From contig NZ_SJOM01000007.1 in the NCBI RefSeq assembly GCF_004762045.1, forward strand, positions 1,077,926 through 1,141,925: 64,000 nucleotides of DNA, written 5' to 3'. A program made the translations under genes and the position numbers. Positions 47,262 through 55,990 of this stretch are shown here, piece after piece (position 1 is the stretch's first letter; the number at the start of each line of letters is the position of its first letter). This DNA is from Mycobacterium sp. DL99 (lineage in GTDB: Bacteria > Actinomycetota > Actinomycetes > Mycobacteriales > Mycobacteriaceae). The notes beneath the pieces were generated by a model. It worked only from the letters and a program-made list of their open reading frames with translations, was not told the origin of the DNA and did no database searches.

Positions 47262-48518
47262 ATGGCCAAGCTCGGCGCGGACGGCAGGGAGATCCGCCGA
47301 ACACGAGGGGACGGCGGACTCTTCCAACGTGCCGACGGCATGTGGATCGGCCGCGTCGAGCTTCCCGACGGACCCAACGGCGAACGCCGCCGCAAACAGG
47401 TTTCCTCGCGCAGCTTCGCTCAGGCCGCCGACAAACTGAAGAGACTCCGCGCCGACGTCGACGAAGGCCGCGTTGCCTACACCAGCTCCACCACCGTCGA
47501 GAAGTGGCTACAACGGTGGATCACCGAGATCCACCCGGAGAAGATCCGCCCCACCACCCGCCGCGACTACGAAACCACCATCCGGCTGCACATCGTGCCT
47601 GCCATCGGTTCCAGGCGGCTGGACAAGCTGACCACCAATCACATCCGGGCCATGCACACGGCGATCGGCCGGCGCCGCGCAGCGGTGAAGGCGCACGTGA
47701 TCCTGAAGAAGGCACTCAAGGACGCCGTGCGCGAGGGAGCGCTGACCCGCAACCCGGCCGACATGATCGACCCACCGAAATACGCCAAGGGCAAGCGCAC
47801 CAGCCTCGCAGTCGACCTGGCCAAGCACGTCATCTCCACCGCGTACGAGACACGTGACGAATCGGAGGCGACTCGATGGGCCGCAGCGTTCCTCACCGGC
47901 GCCCGCCAGGGTGAAGTGCTCGGCCTGAGGTGGTCCTACGTGGACCTCGACACCGGCCTGATGGATATCTCCTGGCAGTTGCAGTCCATCACCCAGGCCC
48001 ACGGCTGCGGCACGCGAGGGGAGAAGGGGTGGCCATGCGGGAAGCACCGAGCCGCGGCCTGCCCGAAACGCAAATGGGACCTGCCCGCCGATTTCGAGTA
48101 CGAGGTGTGCCACCTGTCTCTGCTGTGGACCCGCCCCAAGACGGAGGCCGGCGGGCGGGTGGTGCCGATCATCGCGCCCCTGTTGGCCAAGTTTCGCTAC
48201 CTGCATGAGCGGCAGGGCTACAACCCGCACGGCCTGGTGTGGCATCACCCGGACGGGCGACCGATCTCGCCACGGACCGATCACCGGGCGTGGCAGTCAC
48301 TTCTGGTTGATGCAGGTGTGATCGAAGAGGGTGAGACGATGCCGCTGCACATCGCCCGCCACACCACCTCATCGCTGCTGCGCGCGGCGGGGGTGGATGA
48401 GCAGACTCGCATGGAGTTGGTGGGGCACGCGACCGTTGACGCGCAACGGATCTACGCGCACGCGGATCAGGCGAGGCACCTGGAAGCGATGGGGAGTCTG
48501 GCTGAACTGATGGCCTGA
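47262..48518 (+). CDS. int: tyrosine integrase
   Basis: 418 aa. An arm-binding N-terminus (GGLFQRADGMWIGRVELPDG) precedes a core-binding SAM-like domain (80-175) and the catalytic domain with Arg215 (GARQGEVLGLRW), His363 and Arg366 (HIARHT), His389 (VGHAT) and Tyr398 (RIYAH). Residues 249-267 hold an inserted Cys/His cluster (C249, C259, H262, C267) that may bind zinc. ATG 47262 follows AAGGGGG; the open frame extends 41 codons upstream through the repeats. It catalyses integration at tRNA-Lys. Confidence 0.95.
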   Translation: MAKLGADGREIRRTRGDGGLFQRADGMWIGRVELPDGPNGERRRKQVSSRSFAQAADKLKRLRADVDEGRVAYTSSTTVEKWLQRWITEIHPEKIRPTTRRDYETTIRLHIVPAIGSRRLDKLTTNHIRAMHTAIGRRRAAVKAHVILKKALKDAVREGALTRNPADMIDPPKYAKGKRTSLAVDLAKHVISTAYETRDESEATRWAAAFLTGARQGEVLGLRWSYVDLDTGLMDISWQLQSITQAHGCGTRGEKGWPCGKHRAAACPKRKWDLPADFEYEVCHLSLLWTRPKTEAGGRVVPIIAPLLAKFRYLHERQGYNPHGLVWHHPDGRPISPRTDHRAWQSLLVDAGVIEEGETMPLHIARHTTSSLLRAAGVDEQTRMELVGHATVDAQRIYAHADQARHLEAMGSLAELMA

Positions 48519-48942
48519 TTGCGCCATTGATCAGTGGCAGTTTTGCGAAGGCAAGGTTCGCCCACGTTGCGCTGGGCAATACCTGTCACTCGTGGACGGG
48601 CGTGCGGAGAATCTGATTACCGGCAAGGGTATCCCAGGGTTGGGAATCTGCGGTGCAACTGCGAATAGGTGGTTGAAAAGAACGGCATTGAAGCCCCCCC
48701 CCCCGCAGTTTTGTTGTTGTCGCTAACTCGGGCAGATTCGCCGCCGGGAAACGACACGCCCGATCGGCGTTGTGGAGTGTTTAAGAACTGGCGGTTACCA
48801 GCTAATCAACAGCTGGTGGGGCCTAGATTCTCAGGTGGGGCGGGGGGTCCAATACTGATCACGAAACCGTAAGGTGCCCAATGCGATTGAAATCGAAGCT
48901 CGCGTTAATATTCGCCCACACTGCCCATCCCCTGTAGCTGCT
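48519..48942. other. non-coding region after integrase
   Basis: No convincing gene. It holds an 11-base run of C (48694-48704) and a 67-codon frame from GTG 48669 that crosses this run and has no Shine-Dalgarno. A TAATAT at 48906-48911 could be the -10 box for the next small gene. Confidence 0.5.
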
Positions 48943-49248
48943 ATGTCACCTGAAGAGATCAGTGGCGAACGACCACTTGACGCGGACCAGCACAGGATCA
49001 TGTACCAGATTCGCGCCACGTTCGACTACATGCCATCGGATCCAGAAGAGGCCGCGGAGCTGATGCCGTGGCTGGAGTGGCAGGTTGATGAGATCCTGGA
49101 GCGGGTCCCCAGGTCGGAATACAAGCCAGCCGAGCTGATGGCGTTAGTTGGCCTTCTTGGTCCCACGTTCGCGCGGTTCCTGGCCCGGACTTCGCCGCCC
49201 CGACCCCCGACGCCCAAAAGGCCGGTCACCCCCCTGCGGGTCTTGTAG
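48943..49248 (+). CDS. small phage protein, tail overlapping the repressor gene
   Basis: About 101 aa (MSPEEISGERPLDADQHR at the start) with a helical acidic middle (DPEEAAELMPWLEWQVDEIL) and a basic Pro-rich end (SPPRPPTPKRPVTPLRVL). The last 105 bases are convergent with the repressor gene. GTG 48874 is a longer start. No known family. Confidence 0.5.
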   Translation: MSPEEISGERPLDADQHRIMYQIRATFDYMPSDPEEAAELMPWLEWQVDEILERVPRSEYKPAELMALVGLLGPTFARFLARTSPPRPPTPKRPVTPLRVL

Positions 49249-49713
49249 CCCATCCTCCTTGCCTTCGGGCGCTTCATGCGGTGCTCCCGCCGCCGGGGTC
49301 GGATCGGCAGGTTGAACGGGGCGCTCGTCATCATCGGTTCCTCTCGCGGAGTTGTGGTCCCGCATGTCCGTGATGATCGTTCGCAACTGACGCCGGTCGC
49401 GATCACTCAGTGACGGATCGACGGCGATAGTCGCCAGCGAATCCGTCACCTCCACGGGTCGGGTTTCTATGCCCCACGATTCGAGAGCCGCGTTGGCGAC
49501 CGCGAGGGGAGTGACGCCGAGGCCGGCGGCAAGCCCGTAGATGTTTGACCGGTTGATGCTTGGTGACATCGCACGGCGAAGATCGCTCACGGTTGTCTTG
49601 TTGAGGGACTCGCCCTGTTCCCGTGCGCGACGTTCGACGTCGCGCACGCTCCAGCGATGGTCCGGGTGGTCCATCCGCTGGGCGATCAGGCGGCCTAGTG
49701 GGTGCATGGCCAC
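49144..49713 (-). CDS. HTH immunity repressor (probable)
   Basis: 189 aa. The N-terminal half (residues 10-75) reads as a helix-turn-helix domain (VRDVERRAREQGESLNKTTV, YGLAAGLGVTPLAVANAAL). The C-terminal part is a Pro/Gly/charged tail. It is the only leftward gene in the prophage, sits next to int and faces an operator-rich region, which is the place of an immunity repressor. GTG 49713 or ATG 49707 may start it. It keeps the early operon silent in the lysogen (inference). Confidence 0.72.
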   Translation of the reverse strand: MAMHPLGRLIAQRMDHPDHRWSVRDVERRAREQGESLNKTTVSDLRRAMSPSINRSNIYGLAAGLGVTPLAVANAALESWGIETRPVEVTDSLATIAVDPSLSDRDRRQLRTIITDMRDHNSARGTDDDERPVQPADPTPAAGAPHEAPEGKEDGLQDPQGGDRPFGRRGSGRRSPGQEPRERGTKKAN

Positions 49714-49746
49714 AGATCACCACCTGTCAACGAAGTTGGCCAGCAC

Positions 49747-49902
49747 CTAGGGCACCGGACAGATTGTCCTCTAGGGCACCAATTGATCCCAAGATTCATC
49801 ACCCCATAGTTGCAGGTCAGCCCCTACCTGCGGAATTACAGGCGTGAAAGTTCTTGACACGGTGGGCACCGGAACCGCATGATTGTCCGGAAATACTGGA
49901 CA
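49747..49902. promoter_or_regulatory. operator region between repressor and Cro-like gene
   Basis: Two direct copies of CTAGGGCACC (49747-49756 and 49771-49780) flank the palindrome GGACA-GAT-TGTCC (49757-49769). A related inverted pair TGTCC-N9-GGACA lies at 49884-49902, directly after the -10 box of the right promoter, and GGGCACCGG recurs inside its spacer. GCAGGT/ACCTGC also forms a 6-bp hairpin near 49812-49830. The same half site at both promoters is what a repressor/Cro switch needs. Confidence 0.6.
49854..49883 (+). promoter_or_regulatory. early rightward promoter (PR)
   Basis: Perfect TTGACA (49854-49859), an 18-base spacer and CATGAT (49878-49883). The spacer contains an operator-like GGGCACC, and a TGTCC half site starts one base later. 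Confidence 0.6.
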
Positions 49903-49929
49903 CCACGTACAACTAGGAGGTACAGTTCA

Positions 49930-50256
49930 ATGGCATCCCGCACCAAACCCAAGAAACCGCTGGGAGAGCTGTATATGGAAGTCCGAGACCACAAGAAGTT
50001 CGCCTCAGTGGTGCTCGTTCAGGGCACACCCCAGAGGGAGCTCGCAGAAGCCGCGGGCTGGTCATCGCACACGTACCTCGGCCGACTACTTCGGGGGGAA
50101 GCGAAGACCCTGAGCGACGAGGCCGCGCTCCGTATCGCACACAAGCTCGGCATGCCCGTGGACATGCTTTTTTTGACCGTGGTGTCCGAGAAAACAGGAC
50201 AGAGCGTCCAGACAAAGAGTCACGCGGGCAAACGGAAGCAACAGTCCGCCGCATAA
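49930..50256 (+). CDS. Cro/XRE-type helix-turn-helix protein
   Basis: 108 aa. The HTH lies at QRELAEAAGWSSHTYLGRLL, followed by SDEAALRIAHKLGMPVDMLF, and the ends are basic (RTKPKKP, AGKRKQQ). A strong Shine-Dalgarno (GGAGG) is 9 bases before ATG 49930. As first rightward gene opposite the repressor, it probably acts as Cro or as a second regulator of the switch. Confidence 0.75.
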   Translation: MASRTKPKKPLGELYMEVRDHKKFASVVLVQGTPQRELAEAAGWSSHTYLGRLLRGEAKTLSDEAALRIAHKLGMPVDMLFLTVVSEKTGQSVQTKSHAGKRKQQSAA

Positions 50257-50314
50257 CAAAGCACCCCCCGCGTGCAAGGCGAGGGGTGCGGCGACAACCG
50301 AGAGGAAAGCTCGA

Positions 50315-51217
50315 ATGTCAGATCTACAGAGTATCGCGGTCGATTTGACCGACGCCACGGCGCGCGCCGAGCGTGACCGCCTGGCCAGCCGGACCGACGT
50401 GATTGATCGGGTGGGCGTGCTCCGCATGCTGCCTGACGACATGCACGTGACGACGGACATGGTCGCCGAGTTCTACCAGGTGCCTCTCGACACCATCAAG
50501 ACGGTCGTCAAGCGCAACCGCGAAGAGCTCGACGCCGACGGCTTGACTGTGGTCGACCGTGACGACTTTGCACTGAGGTTCAACTTGAACCCCGGTCGTG
50601 TGAGTGCCTTCATGCTCTATCCGCGTCGCGCGGTGCTCCGAGTCGGAATGCTGCTCCGTGACAGCACAGTGGCCCGCGATGTTCGCAACTACCTGTTGAA
50701 CGCCGAGCAGTCCGGGGAAGTTCGCCGACTCACGCCGCTGGAATACGCTCGCCGCCTCGTTAGTGCCGAAGAGAGAGTCGAACTTGAGCACGAGGCGCGC
50801 GAAAAGGCCGAGAAGAAGCTTGAGGTAGAGCAGCGCCACCGCCGCGCTATCGAAGCTGGGGATGGCATTCACCTCACCGACTTCGGGAAGAAGTACTTCT
50901 CCGAGGTCCCGGCCCGCAAGTTCGAAGAGCACCTGTACTCCCGCGGGTACCTGATCAACCAGCACAACACCCGGGTTCGGGCGGACGGGTCGATCCGGGA
51001 TGGCTACGACCACCGCAAGCCGACAGCCAAGGGCCGGCCATACATCTATGACCACGATCAGGGCAACTACGGCGGTCGACGCCGGTTCCAGCCCCGTGTG
51101 CGTCCTCAGATGGAGATCGCCCTGCGTGATGCCCTTGCGGCTGAGGGGCTTCCGGTCAACGAGCACAGCACCGGCCTGATCATCGTGTCCCGGGACCAGT
51201 TGGAGTTGACCAAGTGA
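50315..51217 (+). CDS. phage antirepressor-like protein
   Basis: 300 aa. The N-terminal half binds DNA or partner (MLPDDMHVTTDMVAEFYQVP, then ALRFNLNPGRVSAFMLYPRR). A coiled middle follows (SAEERVELEHEAREKAEKKL). The C-terminal half resembles the KilAC domain (DFGKKYFSEVPARKFEEHLY). It may inactivate the repressor on induction. A Shine-Dalgarno GAGAGGAAAG precedes ATG 50315. Confidence 0.75.
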   Translation: MSDLQSIAVDLTDATARAERDRLASRTDVIDRVGVLRMLPDDMHVTTDMVAEFYQVPLDTIKTVVKRNREELDADGLTVVDRDDFALRFNLNPGRVSAFMLYPRRAVLRVGMLLRDSTVARDVRNYLLNAEQSGEVRRLTPLEYARRLVSAEERVELEHEAREKAEKKLEVEQRHRRAIEAGDGIHLTDFGKKYFSEVPARKFEEHLYSRGYLINQHNTRVRADGSIRDGYDHRKPTAKGRPYIYDHDQGNYGGRRRFQPRVRPQMEIALRDALAAEGLPVNEHSTGLIIVSRDQLELTK

Positions 51218-51549
51218 ATCCCATCGAAAACCTTTCTGTGACTTCGTCGACGGGGCGACGTATGCCGAAGGTCCTCAAGAACGAGGAGACGGAGGGCGTG
51301 ATCGTGATCGATCCGCCGTCTCGCCCGTGCCCGAGATGCGGGGAGGTGACCCGAGACGGTTCAGCGATCACAAAGTTGTTTATGACGTGGTGGCATCACG
51401 ACTGTGCCGTCAAGTACCTGACGGGAGCTGGACGTGATGAGGCTTGGCGCGTTCTGGGGGAGCAGTTAGCCGCTCGGCCTGGGGATTTCAACCGGTCGCA
51501 GACGCGCGCCATCGTGTCCAACCTGATGCGGATGTTGGTGTCGTCATGA
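51214..51549 (+). CDS. phage protein with zinc ribbon
   Basis: 111 aa. CPRCGEVTRDG near residue 40 and a later HHDC form a possible zinc site; the rest is helical. GTG 51214 overlaps the antirepressor stop (GTGA). No family recognised. Confidence 0.65.
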   Translation: MNPIENLSVTSSTGRRMPKVLKNEETEGVIVIDPPSRPCPRCGEVTRDGSAITKLFMTWWHHDCAVKYLTGAGRDEAWRVLGEQLAARPGDFNRSQTRAIVSNLMRMLVSS

Positions 51550-52439
51550 CGACGGTCATCGAAGGCGAGGTTGTGACCTCGCGGCGAATCGAGCGGAACG
51601 CGGCCCGCACGCCCGAGGTGCTGCCCCCGGATGTGGATACCAAGGTGGTGGCGATCAGTCGCCTTGATACGCCTGAGATGCAGACGCGTGCCGTCACCAC
51701 GATGCTGAACCATGCGCGGACTGGATTGTTGGCTGCTATTGCCGCGCAGGACCTTCCAGAGATTGTGAAGTTCAAGCAGAAGGCCACGGCGATCCACGAC
51801 ATCGCCAAGCAGGTTCGGCTAGGCAAGGACATCCAGTTGGATGCCGCCGAGTTCGTGCGTCGGGCCGAGCGTGGGCTTGGGGTAGCCATTCGCGAGGGGC
51901 AGGCGCGCGGGGAAGTGGAAACCACAGCGGAAGGCAAGGCGCGCGGATCGGCCACAAGGGATCAAGTCGTAACTTACGAGAAGGTTAAGCCGAAGCCGAC
52001 CGACTTCGCTGGGGTTCACGAACTTACTAATACCCACGGCGGCATCTACGACCTGACGGACAACGTCTCAGATGAGCAGTTTGAGGAAGTCATCACCGAG
52101 GCTAAGGCCGAGGGCAACCTGTCCCGCGCCAACGTGGCCCGCAAGGCGAAAGCTAAAGCACAGAGCAAGGAACCGATCAATGCGGACGATCCGCTGATCG
52201 ACGCCGAAGTCGAACCGGCACCGACGCCCGAACCTGCCTTGCCACGCCCGTTCAAGAAGTCTGACACCGAGATGCTCGCCGAAATCGTCGGCAGCCTCGC
52301 CAACTTCGCAGACCTCATGCGCTACATCCGCGCAGACCAAATCAACAAATCCGATGCGATCCGCTTGGCCGACCAAGCCGGCAGCGCCATCGGACTCATT
52401 CGTAAATCACTCAAGGGGATCCGCAATGGCAACGCCTGA
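51546..52439 (+). CDS. phage protein, probable DNA-associated
   Basis: 297 aa, hydrophilic and mostly helical, with charged stretches (KARGSATRDQVVTYEKVKPK, RANVARKAKAKAQSKEP). Such a composition is seen in phage ParB-associated or DNA-partition proteins. ATG 51546 overlaps the previous stop by four bases. The end overlaps the ParB-like gene by 14 bases. Confidence 0.65.
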   Translation: MTTVIEGEVVTSRRIERNAARTPEVLPPDVDTKVVAISRLDTPEMQTRAVTTMLNHARTGLLAAIAAQDLPEIVKFKQKATAIHDIAKQVRLGKDIQLDAAEFVRRAERGLGVAIREGQARGEVETTAEGKARGSATRDQVVTYEKVKPKPTDFAGVHELTNTHGGIYDLTDNVSDEQFEEVITEAKAEGNLSRANVARKAKAKAQSKEPINADDPLIDAEVEPAPTPEPALPRPFKKSDTEMLAEIVGSLANFADLMRYIRADQINKSDAIRLADQAGSAIGLIRKSLKGIRNGNA

Positions 52440-53223
52440 CCGCATCGAGTTCACATCCCACCTTGGCTGGGTCCGACTGGATCAAATGAAGATCAGCCCA
52501 GTCGCCCAGCGCGCCCTCAACCAATCGTGGGTCGACCGCCTAGCCGCCGAGTTCAACCCCGACGTGATGGGAATGCTGCACGTATCCCACCGTGACGGTT
52601 GGTACTACGTCGTGGATGGTCAGCACCGCAGGGCCGCGGCCATTCAGTGGCTCGGATCCGACCAGCAGGTGCAGTGCCACGTGTACGAGAACCTCACGGC
52701 CGCAGATGAAGCCAACCTCTTCCTCCGCCTGAATAGTGTCAAAGCGCAGAACCCAATGGCCAAGTTCAAGGTAGCACTCACCGCTGGCCGCCCCATCGAA
52801 TCAGACATCGATCGAATCGCGCGAGCTGCAAGCCTCGTCATCGGGACAAGCAAGCAGCTTGAAGAGATCACTTGCGTAACCGCGCTCATCACGACCTACA
52901 AGAAATCTGGACCCGGAGGTCTCGCATTCGCTCTGCGCGTCATCCGAGACTCCTACGGGTACGACGGATTCAACCGAGACATCATCTCCGCGCTAGGCCT
53001 GATCAAGGATCGGTACGGAGAAGCGATCAACGAAGAGAAGTTGATCATGCGCTTGAAGAAGGTCGGCATCGTTGAGCTACGCCGAAAGGCGAAGGACTGG
53101 CGGGAGACCAGCGGCAACCCCGCCAACCAGTGCCACGCGCACACGATGATCGAGTTCTACAACCGCGGCAACGGAGTTCGGGTTGACCCCTGGTGGAACC
53201 TCGGCGTGATCGGGGTGGCATGA
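52426..53223 (+). CDS. ParB/Srx-fold nuclease-like protein (DUF6551 type)
   Basis: 265 aa. The N-terminal ParB-like fold has VVDGQHRRAAAIQWLG near residue 62, the DGQHR motif of a group of ParB/DndB-related proteins. A helical domain follows (FLRLNSVKAQNP). Members bind or cleave DNA or hydrolyse NTPs; the phage role may be early DNA metabolism. ATG 52426 is inside the end of the previous gene. Confidence 0.75.
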   Translation: MATPDRIEFTSHLGWVRLDQMKISPVAQRALNQSWVDRLAAEFNPDVMGMLHVSHRDGWYYVVDGQHRRAAAIQWLGSDQQVQCHVYENLTAADEANLFLRLNSVKAQNPMAKFKVALTAGRPIESDIDRIARAASLVIGTSKQLEEITCVTALITTYKKSGPGGLAFALRVIRDSYGYDGFNRDIISALGLIKDRYGEAINEEKLIMRLKKVGIVELRRKAKDWRETSGNPANQCHAHTMIEFYNRGNGVRVDPWWNLGVIGVA

Positions 53224-53303
53224 CCTTTCATTCCGCTCCCCGTCCGCGCATTCAACACTGGCCGAAGCCGAAAAAGCCGCTCTACGAGTCGAAACTGAGG
53301 TGA
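53220..53303 (+). CDS. 27-residue basic phage peptide
   Basis: ATG 53220 overlaps the previous stop by four bases, and its TGA overlaps the next GTG by four bases. The product is basic and aromatic (RPRIQHWPKPKKPLYES). The perfect fit between its neighbours suggests it is real. Confidence 0.55.
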   Translation: MTFHSAPRPRIQHWPKPKKPLYESKLR

Positions 53304-53506
53304 CCATGACCATGACTCTCACACCCTGGCTGAACCAGAAGGAAGCCGCTGAGTATGCCAAGCAGTCGGTGCATCAGATCCGTGCCGCTGTGAAGAACGG
53401 TGAGCTGGTCGCGTATGCGATTGGTAAGTCGGGCAGGGATTTCCGGCTGAATCGGGATGACATTGATGCCTGGATGAGGTCGAGGACGTGGGAGCCGGCC
53501 TCGTGA
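53300..53506 (+). CDS. xis: excisionase-family DNA-binding protein
   Basis: 68 aa with a MerR/Xis-like winged helix: WLNQKEAAEYAKQSVHQIRA, NGELVAYAIGKSGRDFRLNR and DDIDAWM. HTH_17 proteins of this size usually act as excisionase with the integrase, although here it is 5 kb from int. ATG 53306 or 53312 could also start it. Confidence 0.78.
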   Translation: MTMTMTLTPWLNQKEAAEYAKQSVHQIRAAVKNGELVAYAIGKSGRDFRLNRDDIDAWMRSRTWEPAS

Positions 53507-53664
53507 TCAACCTGTTTTCGTTCTGGTGCGATCGTTGCGGTACCCCGTTCAGGGCTCCCCTGATCGCTTCTGATTGTCCTCCGTGCATGTATGCGGTTGT
53601 GCCGCAGCGGGTTCTCATGGGGTTTGCGCAGCGGACGCCGTTGGTTAAGGCGGTGGCGGTGTGA
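53503..53664 (+). CDS. 53-residue zinc-ribbon phage protein
   Basis: GTG 53503 overlaps the previous stop; the stop overlaps the next GTG. CDRCGTPFRAP and DCPPCMYAV form a four-Cys zinc ribbon near the N-terminus. Confidence 0.6.
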   Translation: MINLFSFWCDRCGTPFRAPLIASDCPPCMYAVVPQRVLMGFAQRTPLVKAVAV

Positions 53665-53984
53665 GTGGCCGCGCAATTGCGTCCGTCGACCTCATCGCGG
53701 GGGATCGGGTTCACCGCCTGGGGTACCGGTCCCTTTCGGGGACCGTCCATTCGGTGTCGCCGCTGGGATCCATCACTGTCTGCTGGGATTTGGCAGTTGA
53801 CGAAGGCGAGTTCTTCTCGGTCGAACCAGCTTCCGAGTTGGTGCTTCGTTCGCGGCCCCACCCGGGCGAGGTTGACATAACTATCGCCCGGGTGGGGCGT
53901 CCAGGGGTCCGGCGAGGCAGGCGTGAACAGTCCGCGCCCGGGCGCAGATGGCCTATATCGCCAGGTCACCGACGTGCGGTGTGA
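53661..53984 (+). CDS. phage protein of unknown function
   Basis: 107 aa. The first 60 residues form a small beta barrel-like pattern (GDRVHRLGYRSLSGTVHSVS, ITVCWDLAVDEGEFFSVEP). The last 35 are basic and may be disordered. GTG 53661 overlaps the preceding stop by four bases. Confidence 0.55.
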   Translation: MSGRAIASVDLIAGDRVHRLGYRSLSGTVHSVSPLGSITVCWDLAVDEGEFFSVEPASELVLRSRPHPGEVDITIARVGRPGVRRGRREQSAPGRRWPISPGHRRAV

Positions 53985-54000
53985 CAACAAGGAGGGCCAG

Positions 54001-54594
54001 GTGCCCCTGACACGTCACTTCGCAGCGGCGATGCAACCGGAGGCCGGCCATGGCTCTGACATCACGCAGCAGGCCCGCGAACTGCTCGCCGGGATCACGC
54101 CGGGGAAATGGGAAACCCGCACACACTCGATGCCTGGGCATTCGGAGGACGAGTGGTTCGTCCGTGAGATCACTGTGGACAACGGGAACTTTCATCGGAT
54201 CAATGTTCTGAAGGTTCGCGGCGCGTCTCATGCGAGCAAGGAGTGCTGCTGGCCGCCCACGGATTCCGATGCCGAGTTCATCGCTGCCGCACCGCAGCTC
54301 GTGGCCGAACTCGCTGACGAGGTGGAGCGCCTGCGGGAACGGCAGGAGTCCCACGATCTGGCGAACAAGGCGATCGAGTGGAAGCGTCGCGCGCTCGATG
54401 CCGAGGCCAAGGTGTCCGAGTGGTTGAAAGCCCGCACCATCGAAACCCCGGACTATCTCGCAGAAGCGATTGACCGGTACGGCCACGAGATCGTCATTGT
54501 GGACGCACTCGGTGGCGCATGCCAGAGCTTCTACGACTTTGACCCTGAACAGTTCCCGGCTCGCCTCGTCTGGATTCCGGAGGTGGACGCATGA
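54001..54594 (+). CDS. Ead/Ea22-like phage protein
   Basis: 197 aa. The pattern ITPGKWETRTH, then DAEFIAAAPQLVAELADEVE is the hallmark of the Ead/Ea22-like family found in early regions of many phages. A coiled coil follows. GTG 54001 has GGAGGG four bases away; the frame is open 26 codons further upstream. Confidence 0.78.
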   Translation: MPLTRHFAAAMQPEAGHGSDITQQARELLAGITPGKWETRTHSMPGHSEDEWFVREITVDNGNFHRINVLKVRGASHASKECCWPPTDSDAEFIAAAPQLVAELADEVERLRERQESHDLANKAIEWKRRALDAEAKVSEWLKARTIETPDYLAEAIDRYGHEIVIVDALGGACQSFYDFDPEQFPARLVWIPEVDA

Positions 54595-54695
54595 GAACTT
54601 GCGCGATCTGTGGTGAACCGCTGTGGCAGGCGGACATTCGATGCCCCGGCTGCGGGACTGAGATCCCTGAAGCTGACGACGAAGGGGAACGATGA
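54591..54695 (+). CDS. 34-residue zinc-ribbon phage protein
   Basis: ATG 54591 overlaps the previous stop; CAICGEPLW and CPGCGTEIP form a complete treble-clef or ribbon zinc site. The stop overlaps the next ATG. Confidence 0.65.
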   Translation: MRTCAICGEPLWQADIRCPGCGTEIPEADDEGER

Positions 54696-55714
54696 GCATT
54701 CTTGAGAATCTGTCTGATCTCGCCCATGAGTTGAAAGTGGCTGTCGGTACCGGGTTCACGATGCTGGGTTCGCATCTGGAGTCTTCGGCGCGTGCTCGTG
54801 TGGATGCGTCAGCACTGTGTGCGGGGTGTGGTCATGCCCGGGCGGATCATGTGGAGCTGGTGGGGGAGTGCGGGAAGCGGATCGGCCCGGAGCGTGTGCC
54901 GTGCACTTGCCGCGAGTTTGTGGGATCGGTTGGTGCGCAGTGGTTGACCGAGTTCGAGGAACAACGCGACGTGGTTGCGCCGGGGGAGTTGCGCGCCGAG
55001 TGCACATGCCCGACTGAGCAGTGCGAACTGCTTGCCGAAGACATCTGCGACGAAGCCGAGGGTGCGGACGAATCGGCGTACACCGTGGACGACATTGACA
55101 TCGCAGAGGAGATCTGCGCGCGCTCTCCAGGCTGGTTTCGTGCTGAGTGCCCTTGCGGCGTCTATACAACCGGTGCGGAGCCTGTAGTTGAGGACTGGGC
55201 GCGTGAGCACGCTCAGGAACACCTAGACTCTGCCGCCGTCAGCGCAGCGGCAGACCCGTCACCCACCGACTCCTTCACGGTCCCCCGTGCGGTGAGTGAC
55301 GAAGGCTCCGGGGGTGATAGCGACATTCTTCCGTCGCCGCCCCCGGAGCGCTTCACCGACTGCCCGTGCTGGGTAGGGCATGGGGATTGCGGAGGCTGCA
55401 GCGGCGTCATTGGTATCAGCCACGAACCTGCCTGCGGATGGGAATGGGACCCGAACTGTCCGCAGCATGCCGATCTCATTCCCGTGCCTCCGGTGGTTGC
55501 GGGTGAATCCCCCAGGGGGGTGAGCACAGACCAGCCCTCCCTGGGGGAACCGAACCTCACCCACCCGGATCCAGCCGAGATGCACCTGTGGCCCGATTCG
55601 CTGCTGCTGACGTTCGCCGCGAACAGCCTGCTGTGGCCGCAGGAGAAGCGGCTCAGTGAAGAACTCCTCAACCGCGCAGCCCAGTTCGCGGTCCTCGAAG
55701 AAGCAGAGAAGTAG
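54692..55714 (+). CDS. large Cys-rich phage protein
   Basis: 340 aa with at least four Cys clusters: LCAGCGHARADH near 45, CTCPTEQCELL near 110, ECPCGVY near 150, and CPCWVGHGDCGGCSG near 240. It also has Pro/Ser/Gly linkers. It looks like a string of zinc modules. CGxxHxxH-type start modules are frequent in mycobacteriophage proteins. Function unknown. Confidence 0.65.
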   Translation: MSILENLSDLAHELKVAVGTGFTMLGSHLESSARARVDASALCAGCGHARADHVELVGECGKRIGPERVPCTCREFVGSVGAQWLTEFEEQRDVVAPGELRAECTCPTEQCELLAEDICDEAEGADESAYTVDDIDIAEEICARSPGWFRAECPCGVYTTGAEPVVEDWAREHAQEHLDSAAVSAAADPSPTDSFTVPRAVSDEGSGGDSDILPSPPPERFTDCPCWVGHGDCGGCSGVIGISHEPACGWEWDPNCPQHADLIPVPPVVAGESPRGVSTDQPSLGEPNLTHPDPAEMHLWPDSLLLTFAANSLLWPQEKRLSEELLNRAAQFAVLEEAEK

Positions 55715-55771
55715 ATCGGCCCTACCCCGGGGGCATCCAGGGAAGGGCCATGAACAGAAGGAGAAACCAAC

Positions 55772-55990
55772 ATGTCCACATCAACCGTATCAGCATCCGT
55801 CCATGGGAGGCACGCGCGGACCGGGCCGTCTGTCGTCCCCAACTGGCCCGGATTGGTGGTCCGCGACCCCGGCGACTACGAGGGCAGGCATCGTGTCGAT
55901 GACGCCCGGGTGGGTTCCGTGATCGTGGCTCGGTTCCACAACGCGCCCGCCCGGTTGGTGGAGCTCACCAGGCCGGCGGTGTCGGCGTGA
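55772..55990 (+). CDS. small phage protein
   Basis: 72 aa with a strong Shine-Dalgarno (AAGGAG) before ATG 55772. A 57-base gap ahead of it makes this the first spot in the operon for an internal promoter. The product has a beta pattern (DARVGSVIVARFHNAPARLV); no family. Confidence 0.6.
   Translation: MSTSTVSASVHGRHARTGPSVVPNWPGLVVRDPGDYEGRHRVDDARVGSVIVARFHNAPARLVELTRPAVSA

Noticed and set aside
48669..48872. 67-codon frame crossing the poly-C run
   Set aside because: No Shine-Dalgarno, no overlap coupling and frame depends on homopolymer length.
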